Positions 36,087 to 44,683 of a stretch of 64,000 nt of DNA are shown in pieces. Origin of the DNA: Candidatus Hydrogenedens terephthalaticus JGI OTU-1. GTDB taxonomy: Bacteria; Hydrogenedentota; Hydrogenedentia; Hydrogenedentales; Hydrogenedentaceae. The notes under the pieces were generated by a model. That model made no database searches, was not told the DNA's origin, and saw nothing but the letters and a program-made list of their open reading frames with translations. A program made the position numbers and the translations under genes. The stretch is taken from contig AWNW01000001.1 of NCBI GenBank assembly GCA_000493945.1, positions 62,001 through 126,000 on the forward strand. The letters are read 5' to 3'. Each line of letters begins with the position of its first letter. Positions within the stretch are counted from its first letter, which is position 1.

Positions 36087-37109
36087 TTATATTCCTAACT
36101 GTTTGAACATGTTTCCATAAAGTTGAGCGTAAAAACTTATTACGATAAATCCTATTATGACACCGACAGCCAATAAGATTAATATGCTGAAGATTTTGCT
36201 TGCAACTTTAAGAGCCTGCTGTGCGTCCAATAAAAAATATTCCGACACTTTTTGCAGAGTTTCATCTAATTTTCCTGATTGTTCGCCTATGGCTATCATC
36301 TCCTGACCTAATCGTCCTATCCAGGAAAGTGTCTTAAATGATTTTTCAAGGTTACTTCCATTTCGAATAAGGTGAACAACGGCAAATATATCTTTCTGAT
36401 AATCGGAGGATGGTAAAAGTTCGGAGGATTGAAGTAAGGCTTCTGTAATGGGGATGCCACTGGAATAAAGTAATGCCAATGATTTGAAAAATCGGGCTAA
36501 TGAGAATTTGTGAATTATAAAACTGAATGGATAGATGTATCTTAATATTCCATATAAAGTAGACTGAAAACTTATTAAGTTTTTCAAAAATATAAAGATC
36601 ATTATCAGGGCTATAAAAACGATAATTACTTTTATTTGAAACGAAATATAGGAAGAAAAATACATGCTTAATGAAAAAGCCTTTTCTAATCCAATATGCT
36701 GAACAATTCCTAAAGCGAAACTCCCTAAAAACCAGCCCAAGACCAATTGACTTATCGGGTATATTAAGGAAGCAATTGTGGAGCGTTTCATTTTCCACAG
36801 GTCTTCATAATAGGAACTTAAGTCTCTTAAAATTGTATCTAATCTACCGGATTTTTCACCAGCGGACACAAGTTGCACAAATAAATCAGGAAATACTTCA
36901 GCCTTTTGTAATGCTTCACTTAATGTTGCCCCACGAATGAGGTCATCTGCACAATGATACAAAATCGTTTTTACCTTTCGAGATGGAAAGTTATCCCCGA
37001 CAATTTGCAATGCCTGAATAATAGGTATACCTCCTTCGTATGCAGATGCAAGTTGTCTGCATAAAATTGACATGGTTTTATAGTTTAATATAAACTTTCC
37101 AAAACTCAT
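36087..37109 (-). CDS. Type II secretion / type IV pilus inner-membrane protein (GspF/PilC family)
   Basis: A 340-aa protein with two T2SSF domains. The first is FILNYKTMSILCRQLASAYE through GEKSGRLDTILRDLSSYYED, the second FSLARFFKSLALLYSSGIPI through GEQSGKLDETLQKVSEYFL. Three membrane helices lie after the first repeat and at the C-terminus. This is the platform protein of pilus or type II secretion machines. No other secretion genes are in the window, so it is a stand-alone copy working with genes elsewhere. Confidence 0.92.
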   Translation of the reverse strand: MSFGKFILNYKTMSILCRQLASAYEGGIPIIQALQIVGDNFPSRKVKTILYHCADDLIRGATLSEALQKAEVFPDLFVQLVSAGEKSGRLDTILRDLSSYYEDLWKMKRSTIASLIYPISQLVLGWFLGSFALGIVQHIGLEKAFSLSMYFSSYISFQIKVIIVFIALIMIFIFLKNLISFQSTLYGILRYIYPFSFIIHKFSLARFFKSLALLYSSGIPITEALLQSSELLPSSDYQKDIFAVVHLIRNGSNLEKSFKTLSWIGRLGQEMIAIGEQSGKLDETLQKVSEYFLLDAQQALKVASKIFSILILLAVGVIIGFIVISFYAQLYGNMFKQLGI

Positions 37110-37275
37110 ATAAATAAGTATTCCATAAAATTAAACAATATTTTAACATAATGGCGATGTTTGTTACTTATTATGAGTAGTAAGGAATAAGAAGTATATT
37201 TGAATAGTTGTAAGTATTTGTTTCGTTAATTGTATAAGTTTTTCAAAAAGTTTACATAACTGAGGTGTTGTATTT

Positions 37276-39453
37276 ATGAAAAAGAGAACCAGATGTTATT
37301 TTGTTTTTATCGTTCTTGTAACTTTTGTTGTTTTACTTTCCATTGATGGCTGGTCGGCAACAAAAAAGAAGAAAAAGGTTGAAGATGAAGTGCCACAGCC
37401 GCGTTCTTCTCCATGGGTTTTACGACACCGCTATACTTTTTCGTGGGAAGATATGGGGATTGATTTTGATGAGATGAACGGGGATTGGCATATTTTTAAT
37501 ACTGTGCCCGATAATTATTCGGAGATGACAGTGATTGAAGGTTATGGTCCCTCGATACAATTAAAAACAGGTGAAGAGATTTCCGCAGAGTCCCTGGGCA
37601 ATGCGTTTACAGACAGGGTTGCGGTAGATAGTGTGTTTGGACCCGCAACACATTTTACGGCGGTATTCCCGATAAAAAATAATATTTTAATCCAACAGCG
37701 TGCCACGAGTTTTAAGCAGTGCAGTTTTGTCCTTTTTACTACACTGGTAACCAATAATGGGACAAGCCCTATAACTATTTCAAAAATCAAGCCGTTTGTT
37801 TTCCCTCCTGTAGCAGGATTAATTAAACGAGTTCCTAACGAAAAAGTACGGAGACCATTAGCCAATGTTAATGGATACTGGACTTATGTCTCAGAAGAAG
37901 AATCCCAAATATTAGAACTCACTACGAATAAAGGGCAGAAAATTGTTTTTGCCGTTTGTCCTCAGGGCAAATCTCGTTCTAAAATAGTTACGGAAGGGGA
38001 TAGTGATAACTGGACAGGAGCAATAGAATGTGAATATTTACCTTCTTTGACAATTGCACCCGGGGAAACTCTTGAAAGTGACCCGGTGCTTGTTTCTTTC
38101 AGTAATGATGCATATAAACTTCATACTACTTTTATATGGGCAATTTCCTTACTTTCTCCAACCCATTCTCAAATGGTAATTGAAAAACCTATTCGAGGTT
38201 GGATTTCTGTTGACCCTGAAAAGGCAAGTCTGGGGAATTTATCTAAAATTGCGGGTTTTTCAAGTAATGTTGGTATAAATGCTATATGTATCCCGAACGG
38301 CTGGGAACAACCATTGGGGTCTTTAAAAGGGAATACAAAGACCTTATCAAAAGATATGAAATCTGTAATTGAACAATTAAAAAATCATGGTTCGTTAAAA
38401 GTGGGGTTATCATTAAATCCATGGGCTGTTCCCGCTGGAAGTGAATTTGCAGTACCTGTATCCGATGAATATGCCTTTGTAAAATTTAATACCCCCAATG
38501 GATTAGAAATTGCAAAGAAACGATGGGAGAAAATTTTGTCCTGGAATCCCGACTTCATCGTTTGTGATATTTCTGTTCCGGATACCGTTTTAGAGCAGGT
38601 TAATGCAACTTATACGGAAGCAATGTTTCAAGGATTAAAGGAACTTTCCAACTATTTTAAAAATATTCCTGTATATCCAAAGTTTTCTGATGCGGTTCTT
38701 AATACAGAACAAGAATTAACTCAATTCTGTGCGATTAGCGGAACATTAGCAAGTTTCAACACAGGAATTGGACCTGTAAAAGTCAATAACCAATTGGCAA
38801 ATACTCAAAATTTTCTTTCAAATACTTTCCTTCAATCTTTTACGGGACCTGCAGTGTGGTTAGGAGATTTTAATAATTCAAACATTGCAAAAAAAATGCT
38901 TCAATTAACTCTCAAAACAAAACTAATGTTTTCACCTTTTGATGCAAACAAAAAAGAACCATCGGTTTGGTACTATCGGAGTTATGCAACTCAAGACAGT
39001 TTTAATAATTCGCTTATTTATGTTTCAAAAAATGTGGAACCTTTCCCAGCGTTATTTCTAAAAAGTATAAATAACGATGCAATCTTCTGGGATTATGCAA
39101 AAGAAAAATTTATAGAGGATAATGAAACTATTCAAAGTAACCCGGAAGAGAAGTTTATTGGTTTAATGGTTAAAGCAGATATGCCATCCGTAGTTGGGAT
39201 AAAAACAGCGAACCAATGTGGAATGGAATTTATCAGTTCTACTCGGTGGCTGAATGAAGAAAAGAGATTAGAAGTTTTATGTAAAGATACAATGACATGT
39301 CCCGCTACTTTATATATTTATAAACCCGAGTCCTATAAAATAAATAAGGTTTTGATTGACGGTAAACCCCTTAAAAGTGTAAAACTATCTGATAATATAA
39401 TTTCTATTTCTTTTAAAACTGCACCTGAAAAAGTTGAATTAGTTGTGGATTGA
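37276..39453 (+). CDS. Exported protein with remote GH36-like (alpha-galactosidase) layout
   Basis: A 725-aa protein with a signal peptide (YFVFIVLVTFVVLLSIDGW) and a Lys-rich stretch after it. The N-terminal 300 residues form a beta-sandwich. A barrel-like part begins at GWISVDPEKASLGNLSKIA, the place where GH36 enzymes have GWxSW, and a possible nucleophile strand reads DFIVCDISVPD. A C-terminal beta domain follows. Standard GH36 motifs are eroded, so it may have another specificity or no catalysis. I rate the family call as tentative. Confidence 0.5.
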   Translation: MKKRTRCYFVFIVLVTFVVLLSIDGWSATKKKKKVEDEVPQPRSSPWVLRHRYTFSWEDMGIDFDEMNGDWHIFNTVPDNYSEMTVIEGYGPSIQLKTGEEISAESLGNAFTDRVAVDSVFGPATHFTAVFPIKNNILIQQRATSFKQCSFVLFTTLVTNNGTSPITISKIKPFVFPPVAGLIKRVPNEKVRRPLANVNGYWTYVSEEESQILELTTNKGQKIVFAVCPQGKSRSKIVTEGDSDNWTGAIECEYLPSLTIAPGETLESDPVLVSFSNDAYKLHTTFIWAISLLSPTHSQMVIEKPIRGWISVDPEKASLGNLSKIAGFSSNVGINAICIPNGWEQPLGSLKGNTKTLSKDMKSVIEQLKNHGSLKVGLSLNPWAVPAGSEFAVPVSDEYAFVKFNTPNGLEIAKKRWEKILSWNPDFIVCDISVPDTVLEQVNATYTEAMFQGLKELSNYFKNIPVYPKFSDAVLNTEQELTQFCAISGTLASFNTGIGPVKVNNQLANTQNFLSNTFLQSFTGPAVWLGDFNNSNIAKKMLQLTLKTKLMFSPFDANKKEPSVWYYRSYATQDSFNNSLIYVSKNVEPFPALFLKSINNDAIFWDYAKEKFIEDNETIQSNPEEKFIGLMVKADMPSVVGIKTANQCGMEFISSTRWLNEEKRLEVLCKDTMTCPATLYIYKPESYKINKVLIDGKPLKSVKLSDNIISISFKTAPEKVELVVD

Positions 39454-39470
39454 TGTTTAAATACCTTTTT

Positions 39471-39493
39471 GTTTGTAATAAAATATTACAAAC
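39471..39493. terminator. Weak hairpin after the 37276 gene
   Basis: GTTTGTAAT and ATTACAAAC form a 9-bp AU-rich stem with a 5-base loop, 18 bases past the stop. No long T run follows on the plus strand, so termination here is uncertain. Confidence 0.35.
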
Positions 39494-39527
39494 GGAAAAA
39501 TTTGACTAAATACAGAAAAGGGGTTTT

Positions 39528-41192
39528 GTGATATACACCCGTTGGCAGAGACAAGCAACGAACACAGTTCGATTATTTGAAATATTTCAAGTTTTTGCGA
39601 AGTATGGGTTTTACGATTTTCTTTCCCGTTTGGGTTTGCTTCAACGCCTCCCGTGGTCTTTATACAGACAAATTAAAGAAGGTTTTCCCGATATTGATTT
39701 AACCTGGGGTGAACGGTTAAGACGGGCATTAACAGAATTAGGTCCTACTTTTATAAAGATGGGACAGATACTTAGTACCCGTCCCGATCTTGTTGGGTCA
39801 TCTATTGCTCAAGAGTTAAGTCTACTACAGGACCGTGTTGCCCCCCTTCCTTATGAAGAAATTGTAAAAACTATAGAGAATGCTTTTAATAAACCTATAA
39901 ATGAAATATATCCGAATTTTGATAGTAATCCAATAGCCGCAGGCTCGTTAAGTCAGGTTCATAAGGCGGTATTAAAAGATGGGAGATCTGTAGCAGTTAA
40001 AGTAAAAAGAGCAGGTATTGACCGTATTATTGCCGCCGATATTGAACTTATGAAAACCATAGCCACATGGTTAGAAGGGCATCCGGATGTTGCTTTTTTA
40101 CGACCTTTGGGTATTGTAAATGAGTTTGCTCGTTCCATACGAAGAGAATTGAATTTTTTAGTTGAGGCAAGGATTATACAAGTATTTCGTAAAAATATGA
40201 TGAATCAAAAGAATGTCCTTATTCCTAATGTATTTAAGGGATATACTACGCCAGAAATTCTGACGATGGAATGGGTAGATGGAGTGCGAATTGACCAATT
40301 TGATCAATACGAAGCCCGAAATTGTGACCGCAAAACCATTGCCCGTTTAGGATGTGAAATTCTTTGTAAAATGATATGTGAAGATAGACTGTTTCATGCA
40401 GACCCTCACCCCGGTAATATCTTTATTACTTGTAACAATCAGATTGCCTTTCTCGATTTGGGGATGGCAGGAAATTTAGACGCTCAGGATGTGATGTTGA
40501 TAACCAATTTACTTATGTCTATTTTTCATCAAGATGTAAAACAATGTACAAAAGCGGTGTTGGCACTATGTTCTCGGTCTGATTTTAAGGAAATTAAATC
40601 CCTTGAAAATGAAATATCCGATTTCCTTGCGTTTGAAGCGTATTTAATTATTAGCACAGGACAGGTAGGAAAAGGGATTGAAAGGGCTATTGAGATATTA
40701 AGGAATCATGGATTAGAGTTAGAATCTCGTTTTACACTTTTACTCAAAGCATTGGCAACCATAGAGAGTGTCGGAAGGCAGTTAGACCCAGAACTTGACT
40801 TTGTTTCCATTATACAGCCTTATTTTGAACGATTTATATTGTCTAAATACGAACTTCCAAATTTATCTCGTGAAATTACTCAACAATTGAATTCGCTCTG
40901 GAGATTTTTTGTTGAATTGCCCGACGATGTTCGAAGTATCACCACACAAATGCGTTCCGGAGAATTAAAATTTCATGTTCATCATGAATATTTAGAAAAA
41001 TTAGCAAATATACTCGACAAATCCAGCAGTCGAATTTCAATAAGCATGATAACCTCCGCATTAATAGTAGGCTCAAGTCTTTTAGTAACGACATCATCAG
41101 CGACTAAAAACTTAGGCACAATAGGATTTTCGATAGCCGGGGTTCTTGCTATTTATCTGATAATTTCTATATTGTTTTCTAAAAAGTTATAG
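39528..41192 (+). CDS. ABC1/UbiB-family atypical kinase
   Basis: A 554-aa UbiB/COQ8-type ATPase-kinase. The KxGQ signature appears as TFIKMGQILSTRPDLV, the Ala-rich nucleotide loop as IAAGSLSQVHKAV with VAVKVKR, and the catalytic and metal motifs as FHADPHPGNIFI and AFLDLGMAG. Two C-terminal membrane helices end the protein. Relatives support quinone biosynthesis or membrane lipid handling; the true substrate is unclear. The start is GTG 39528 with AAAAGGGG upstream. ispE follows with only 2 bp between, so they are cotranscribed, which fits an isoprenoid/quinone link. Confidence 0.93.
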   Translation: MIYTRWQRQATNTVRLFEIFQVFAKYGFYDFLSRLGLLQRLPWSLYRQIKEGFPDIDLTWGERLRRALTELGPTFIKMGQILSTRPDLVGSSIAQELSLLQDRVAPLPYEEIVKTIENAFNKPINEIYPNFDSNPIAAGSLSQVHKAVLKDGRSVAVKVKRAGIDRIIAADIELMKTIATWLEGHPDVAFLRPLGIVNEFARSIRRELNFLVEARIIQVFRKNMMNQKNVLIPNVFKGYTTPEILTMEWVDGVRIDQFDQYEARNCDRKTIARLGCEILCKMICEDRLFHADPHPGNIFITCNNQIAFLDLGMAGNLDAQDVMLITNLLMSIFHQDVKQCTKAVLALCSRSDFKEIKSLENEISDFLAFEAYLIISTGQVGKGIERAIEILRNHGLELESRFTLLLKALATIESVGRQLDPELDFVSIIQPYFERFILSKYELPNLSREITQQLNSLWRFFVELPDDVRSITTQMRSGELKFHVHHEYLEKLANILDKSSSRISISMITSALIVGSSLLVTTSSATKNLGTIGFSIAGVLAIYLIISILFSKKL

Positions 41193-41194
41193 AG

Positions 41195-42085
41195 ATGGGT
41201 TTGTTTATGCGTGCCTTGATGAAGATAAGAACGAATGCGAAGATAAATCTTTATCTGGATGTCGTTGATAAATATTCCGATGGCTTTCATCAAATAGAAT
41301 CAATTTTTCAAACGGTGACTTTATCGGATACCCTTACCTTTTATGAAATAGCTAAAGGTATTTGTATTACCACAAACTATGCCTTATTGACTACAGATGA
41401 AAGAAATATTGTTTTTAAAACAATAAAAAAAGTAAAAGATATTTTAAAAATAGATAAAGGGATTCATGTCCATATTAATAAAAATATTCCTATGGGCGCA
41501 GGATTGGGTGGAGGGTCTGCTAACTCCGCAGGCACTTTGTATGGGATAAATAAATTATGGAATTTAGGGTTACGGGATAATAATTTAATAGATATAGCCA
41601 AAGAATTGGGTTCCGATGTTCCATATTTTCTTAAAGGGGGAACGCAGGCAGTTACTGGCAAAGGGGAGAAATTATCCGCATTAATTCCAATTTCTGATAT
41701 ATGGGTTGTCCTAATTCATCCTCCGTTATCCCTATCAACTGCGAAAGTTTATCAAAATCCTGCATTAAAAATCCGACCTTTACATAGAAGTGCAAATAAG
41801 TATAGTTTGCGGTTCAGAAAAGTAATATATGATTTACAGAAAAGTAATTGGGAGAAAGTCATATATAATCGTTTAGAATTACCTGCTTTCTGTATTTATC
41901 CTGAATTATATGAATTGAAATTAAAAATAAAAAAGATGGGTTTCCCGTATGTTGGAATGACAGGCAGTGGGTCAACCTTTTTTGTTATCGTAGAGTCTAA
42001 AAAACAAGGTAAAGAGTTAATTCAGAAACTAAATTGGAAGACACATCTTGTAAACACAACCTCAATGGCTATAGAGGAATTATAA
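41195..42085 (+). CDS. ispE: 4-diphosphocytidyl-2-C-methyl-D-erythritol kinase
   Basis: GHMP kinase of the MEP isoprenoid pathway. It shows TNAKINLYLDVVDKYSDGFH, the ATP loop IPMGAGLGGGSANSAGTL and the C-terminal GMTGSGSTFFV. The frame opens at 41195, but the conserved part starts at the ATG at 41219 (MKIRTNAK); neither has a clear binding site, and coupling to the upstream stop is likely. Length is normal for the family. It implies the organism makes isoprenoids by the MEP route. Confidence 0.95.
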   Translation: MGLFMRALMKIRTNAKINLYLDVVDKYSDGFHQIESIFQTVTLSDTLTFYEIAKGICITTNYALLTTDERNIVFKTIKKVKDILKIDKGIHVHINKNIPMGAGLGGGSANSAGTLYGINKLWNLGLRDNNLIDIAKELGSDVPYFLKGGTQAVTGKGEKLSALIPISDIWVVLIHPPLSLSTAKVYQNPALKIRPLHRSANKYSLRFRKVIYDLQKSNWEKVIYNRLELPAFCIYPELYELKLKIKKMGFPYVGMTGSGSTFFVIVESKKQGKELIQKLNWKTHLVNTTSMAIEEL

Positions 42086-42151
42086 ATTTATTGAACAAAT
42101 TCCCCTATTTAAAGGATATAATTAGAAACAAATATAGATAGAAAGAATTAT

Positions 42152-44563
42152 ATGGAAAAAGAAAGAAAAATATATAGGAATGTTTTTTTTACACTTTTAA
42201 TGCTTATTTCTTTGTGTATACTTTTGCCACAAGAGTTATTTGCAGTTAAAACTGCTGTAAGTAATGAAGGGACAACAGAGGGTATAATGGAAGGAGAGGG
42301 AACAATAGAAGGAGGAGGTATTTTAGAAGGTAGTCTGGAAGGGATAACCGAAGGGGAAGGGACACCCGAAGGGGAAGGTTTGTTTGACCCCTGCAATATA
42401 GGACCGTGTATAGAGGAGTGTGACGATGTATTAGGCGAAAGCCATTTTGAACAGGACCTTGCAGGATTTTATAAGACATGGGTGGGTCTCAATGTGGATG
42501 AGATGGATTTAGATGAGAATGGGATGATAGATGTAGTTCAAGCATGGTTATTAGATGAAGTTTTAAGGGAAAATACCCATGAGATACATTGTTGTGTAAA
42601 ACAGGTATTTCGTCATAATGTGGAAAGTGTGAGGTTATATGCCGATGAAATACAGTCGGCTCAACCCGTTATATTTCTGTTAATAAACAGACAGCAGTTT
42701 GAAAGTGTGCTTACAGGATTAGTGACGGTAGGGGAGAAGACGACTATTGATATGCTGTTAGGTATGATTGATGAGTTGCCCATAGAAGTGCCAATGCCAG
42801 ATATGGAACAATTCGACCTGAGTATGGGAATGTATTTAAGTAAAATAGGGGATGCCGATAGAGATGGAGTATGTAATTATGGAGAATATCGCTGGAATTT
42901 ATTGAATGGATATGGTATAGAAGGGTATAAAAAAAGCGCATTAAACGATAAAAATGTAGGTAATGGCGGGGGATGTATATGGTGTGGAGAAGGGGATCCA
43001 CCAGAAGGTGAAGGTATTTTCGAGGGTATACCCGAAGGTATCATAGAAGGGACGATAGAAGGAGAAGGTATTGTAGAAGGCGAAGGTATTTTAGAAGGTA
43101 GTCTGGAAGGGATAACCGAAGGGGAAGGGACACCCGAAGGGGAAGGTTTGTTTGACCCCTGCAATATAGAACCGTGTATATCGGAATGTGATGATGTTTT
43201 AGGGGAGAGCCATTTTGAAGAGGATTTGCGTTGGTTATATGAGTATGTAGGAGAAAGACCAGATACTGCAGATTTAGATACAAACGGAGTTATAGATGTA
43301 GTTCAAGCATGGCTATTGGATGAGGTTTTACGAGAAAATACCCACGAAATACATTGCTGTGTAAAACAGGTATATCGGCATAATGTGGAGAGTACAAGGT
43401 TATATGCCGATGAAATACAGTCGGTTCAACCGCTTGTATTTTTGCTGTTAGATAGAGCAAAATTTGAGGGTGTAGTGTCTGGATTAATAACGGTAGGGGA
43501 GAAGACGACTATTGATATGCTGTTAGGTATGATTGATGAGTTGCCCATAGAAGTGCCAATGCCGAATATGGAGCAATTTGATCTGAGTATGGCAAGATAT
43601 TTAAGTAAGATAGGGGATGCCGATAGAGATGGGGTATGTAATTATGGAGAATACCGCTGGAATTTATTGAATGGATATGGTATAGAGGGATATAAACAAA
43701 GTGTATTAAATACTAAAAATGTAGGTAATGGTGGAGGATGTGTATGGTGTGGAGAAGGGGAACCACCAGAAGGCGAAGGTATTTTCGAGGGTATTCCCGA
43801 AGGTATCATAGAAGGGGAAGGAGAAACTCCCGTATACAGTTCTTTGACAGTTATCTTAACCCCGGATGAAGCAGTTTTAAACGGTGCTCAATGGCAAATT
43901 GAGGGTGATGAAAATCTATATAATAGCGGAGATAAAGTGGAAAATCTTTATGCGGGTATTTATAAAATATTTTTCACTCAGCCCGTAGGCTGGTCTACTT
44001 CTGAATATATTCAAGTGGAGATTGGTGAGAAAGAAGATAAAATCATAGAAGTAAATTATTGGAAATCGGGCGGAATTGTAATCAATATTTTCCCGGATGA
44101 AGTAGTTAAATTAAATGCGAAATGGAAAATACAAGGGCAGGAAGAGTGGAAGGAAAGTGGAAAAATAGCAATATTCCCTATAGGTTTTTATGAAATTGTA
44201 TTTTCCAATATAGAAGGTTATGTAACACCACCTCAAAAGCGGGTCTATATTCCTCATGCTTCCTATATTAGTTTAGATGTCAGTTATCAGAAAGTTAAAC
44301 CGTTAGATAAAGATGAAAAAAGAAACCTTGCTTTACAGATATTTTCAACATATAATTCTTGCGATATAGATGGTGATGGAGTGCTTATTTTTTCAGAAAT
44401 TATACAAAAATATCCACAAGTAACACAGGAATTTTTCACGGAAATTGATGCTGATATGAATCAGGCAATATCTATGGGAGAACTTGAGAATTATATTAAG
44501 GAACTAAGTACAACCACCTGTGGAATTATCTTCGGAAATTGCAAGAAAAGTTTCTTCCCTTAA
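42152..44563 (+). CDS. Exported modular protein with EGE linkers, duplicated domain and EF-hand-like motifs
   Basis: An 803-aa protein with a signal peptide (FTLLMLISLCILLPQELFA). A Gly/Glu linker (EGxxEGEG pattern) precedes a 256-residue unit that occurs twice (about 56-311 and 312-555). Each unit has DPCNI-x-PCI, a helical part with THEIHCCVKQV, an EF-hand-like loop DADRDGVCNYGEY (residues 234 and 489) and a CxWCGEG end. Two PEGA-like beta domains follow (about 565-720), then paired EF-hands (DIDGDGVLIFSE, DADMNQAISMGE). It is probably a calcium-binding surface protein. Function unknown. Confidence 0.85.
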   Translation: MEKERKIYRNVFFTLLMLISLCILLPQELFAVKTAVSNEGTTEGIMEGEGTIEGGGILEGSLEGITEGEGTPEGEGLFDPCNIGPCIEECDDVLGESHFEQDLAGFYKTWVGLNVDEMDLDENGMIDVVQAWLLDEVLRENTHEIHCCVKQVFRHNVESVRLYADEIQSAQPVIFLLINRQQFESVLTGLVTVGEKTTIDMLLGMIDELPIEVPMPDMEQFDLSMGMYLSKIGDADRDGVCNYGEYRWNLLNGYGIEGYKKSALNDKNVGNGGGCIWCGEGDPPEGEGIFEGIPEGIIEGTIEGEGIVEGEGILEGSLEGITEGEGTPEGEGLFDPCNIEPCISECDDVLGESHFEEDLRWLYEYVGERPDTADLDTNGVIDVVQAWLLDEVLRENTHEIHCCVKQVYRHNVESTRLYADEIQSVQPLVFLLLDRAKFEGVVSGLITVGEKTTIDMLLGMIDELPIEVPMPNMEQFDLSMARYLSKIGDADRDGVCNYGEYRWNLLNGYGIEGYKQSVLNTKNVGNGGGCVWCGEGEPPEGEGIFEGIPEGIIEGEGETPVYSSLTVILTPDEAVLNGAQWQIEGDENLYNSGDKVENLYAGIYKIFFTQPVGWSTSEYIQVEIGEKEDKIIEVNYWKSGGIVINIFPDEVVKLNAKWKIQGQEEWKESGKIAIFPIGFYEIVFSNIEGYVTPPQKRVYIPHASYISLDVSYQKVKPLDKDEKRNLALQIFSTYNSCDIDGDGVLIFSEIIQKYPQVTQEFFTEIDADMNQAISMGELENYIKELSTTTCGIIFGNCKKSFFP
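42317..43816 (+). repeat. Tandem duplication of ~768 bp within the 42152 gene
   Basis: Copy 1 begins at 42317 and copy 2 at 43085. Stretches are identical at DNA level, including synonymous positions, for example TTTGACCCCTGCAATATA and the 70-odd bases around GAAGACGACTATTGATATGC. Other stretches differ by several percent. This mosaic points to recent duplication or gene conversion. Confidence 0.9.
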
Positions 44564-44683
44564 AAAAATCTTGCAAAAAATATTCAAAAAATGTTATTTT
44601 TATATATATTATGGTTTAAAAGGATTTTTACATAATAATATGCGGGGATAAAACCTGTCAAAAAACAATAGGAATATGTTTGA

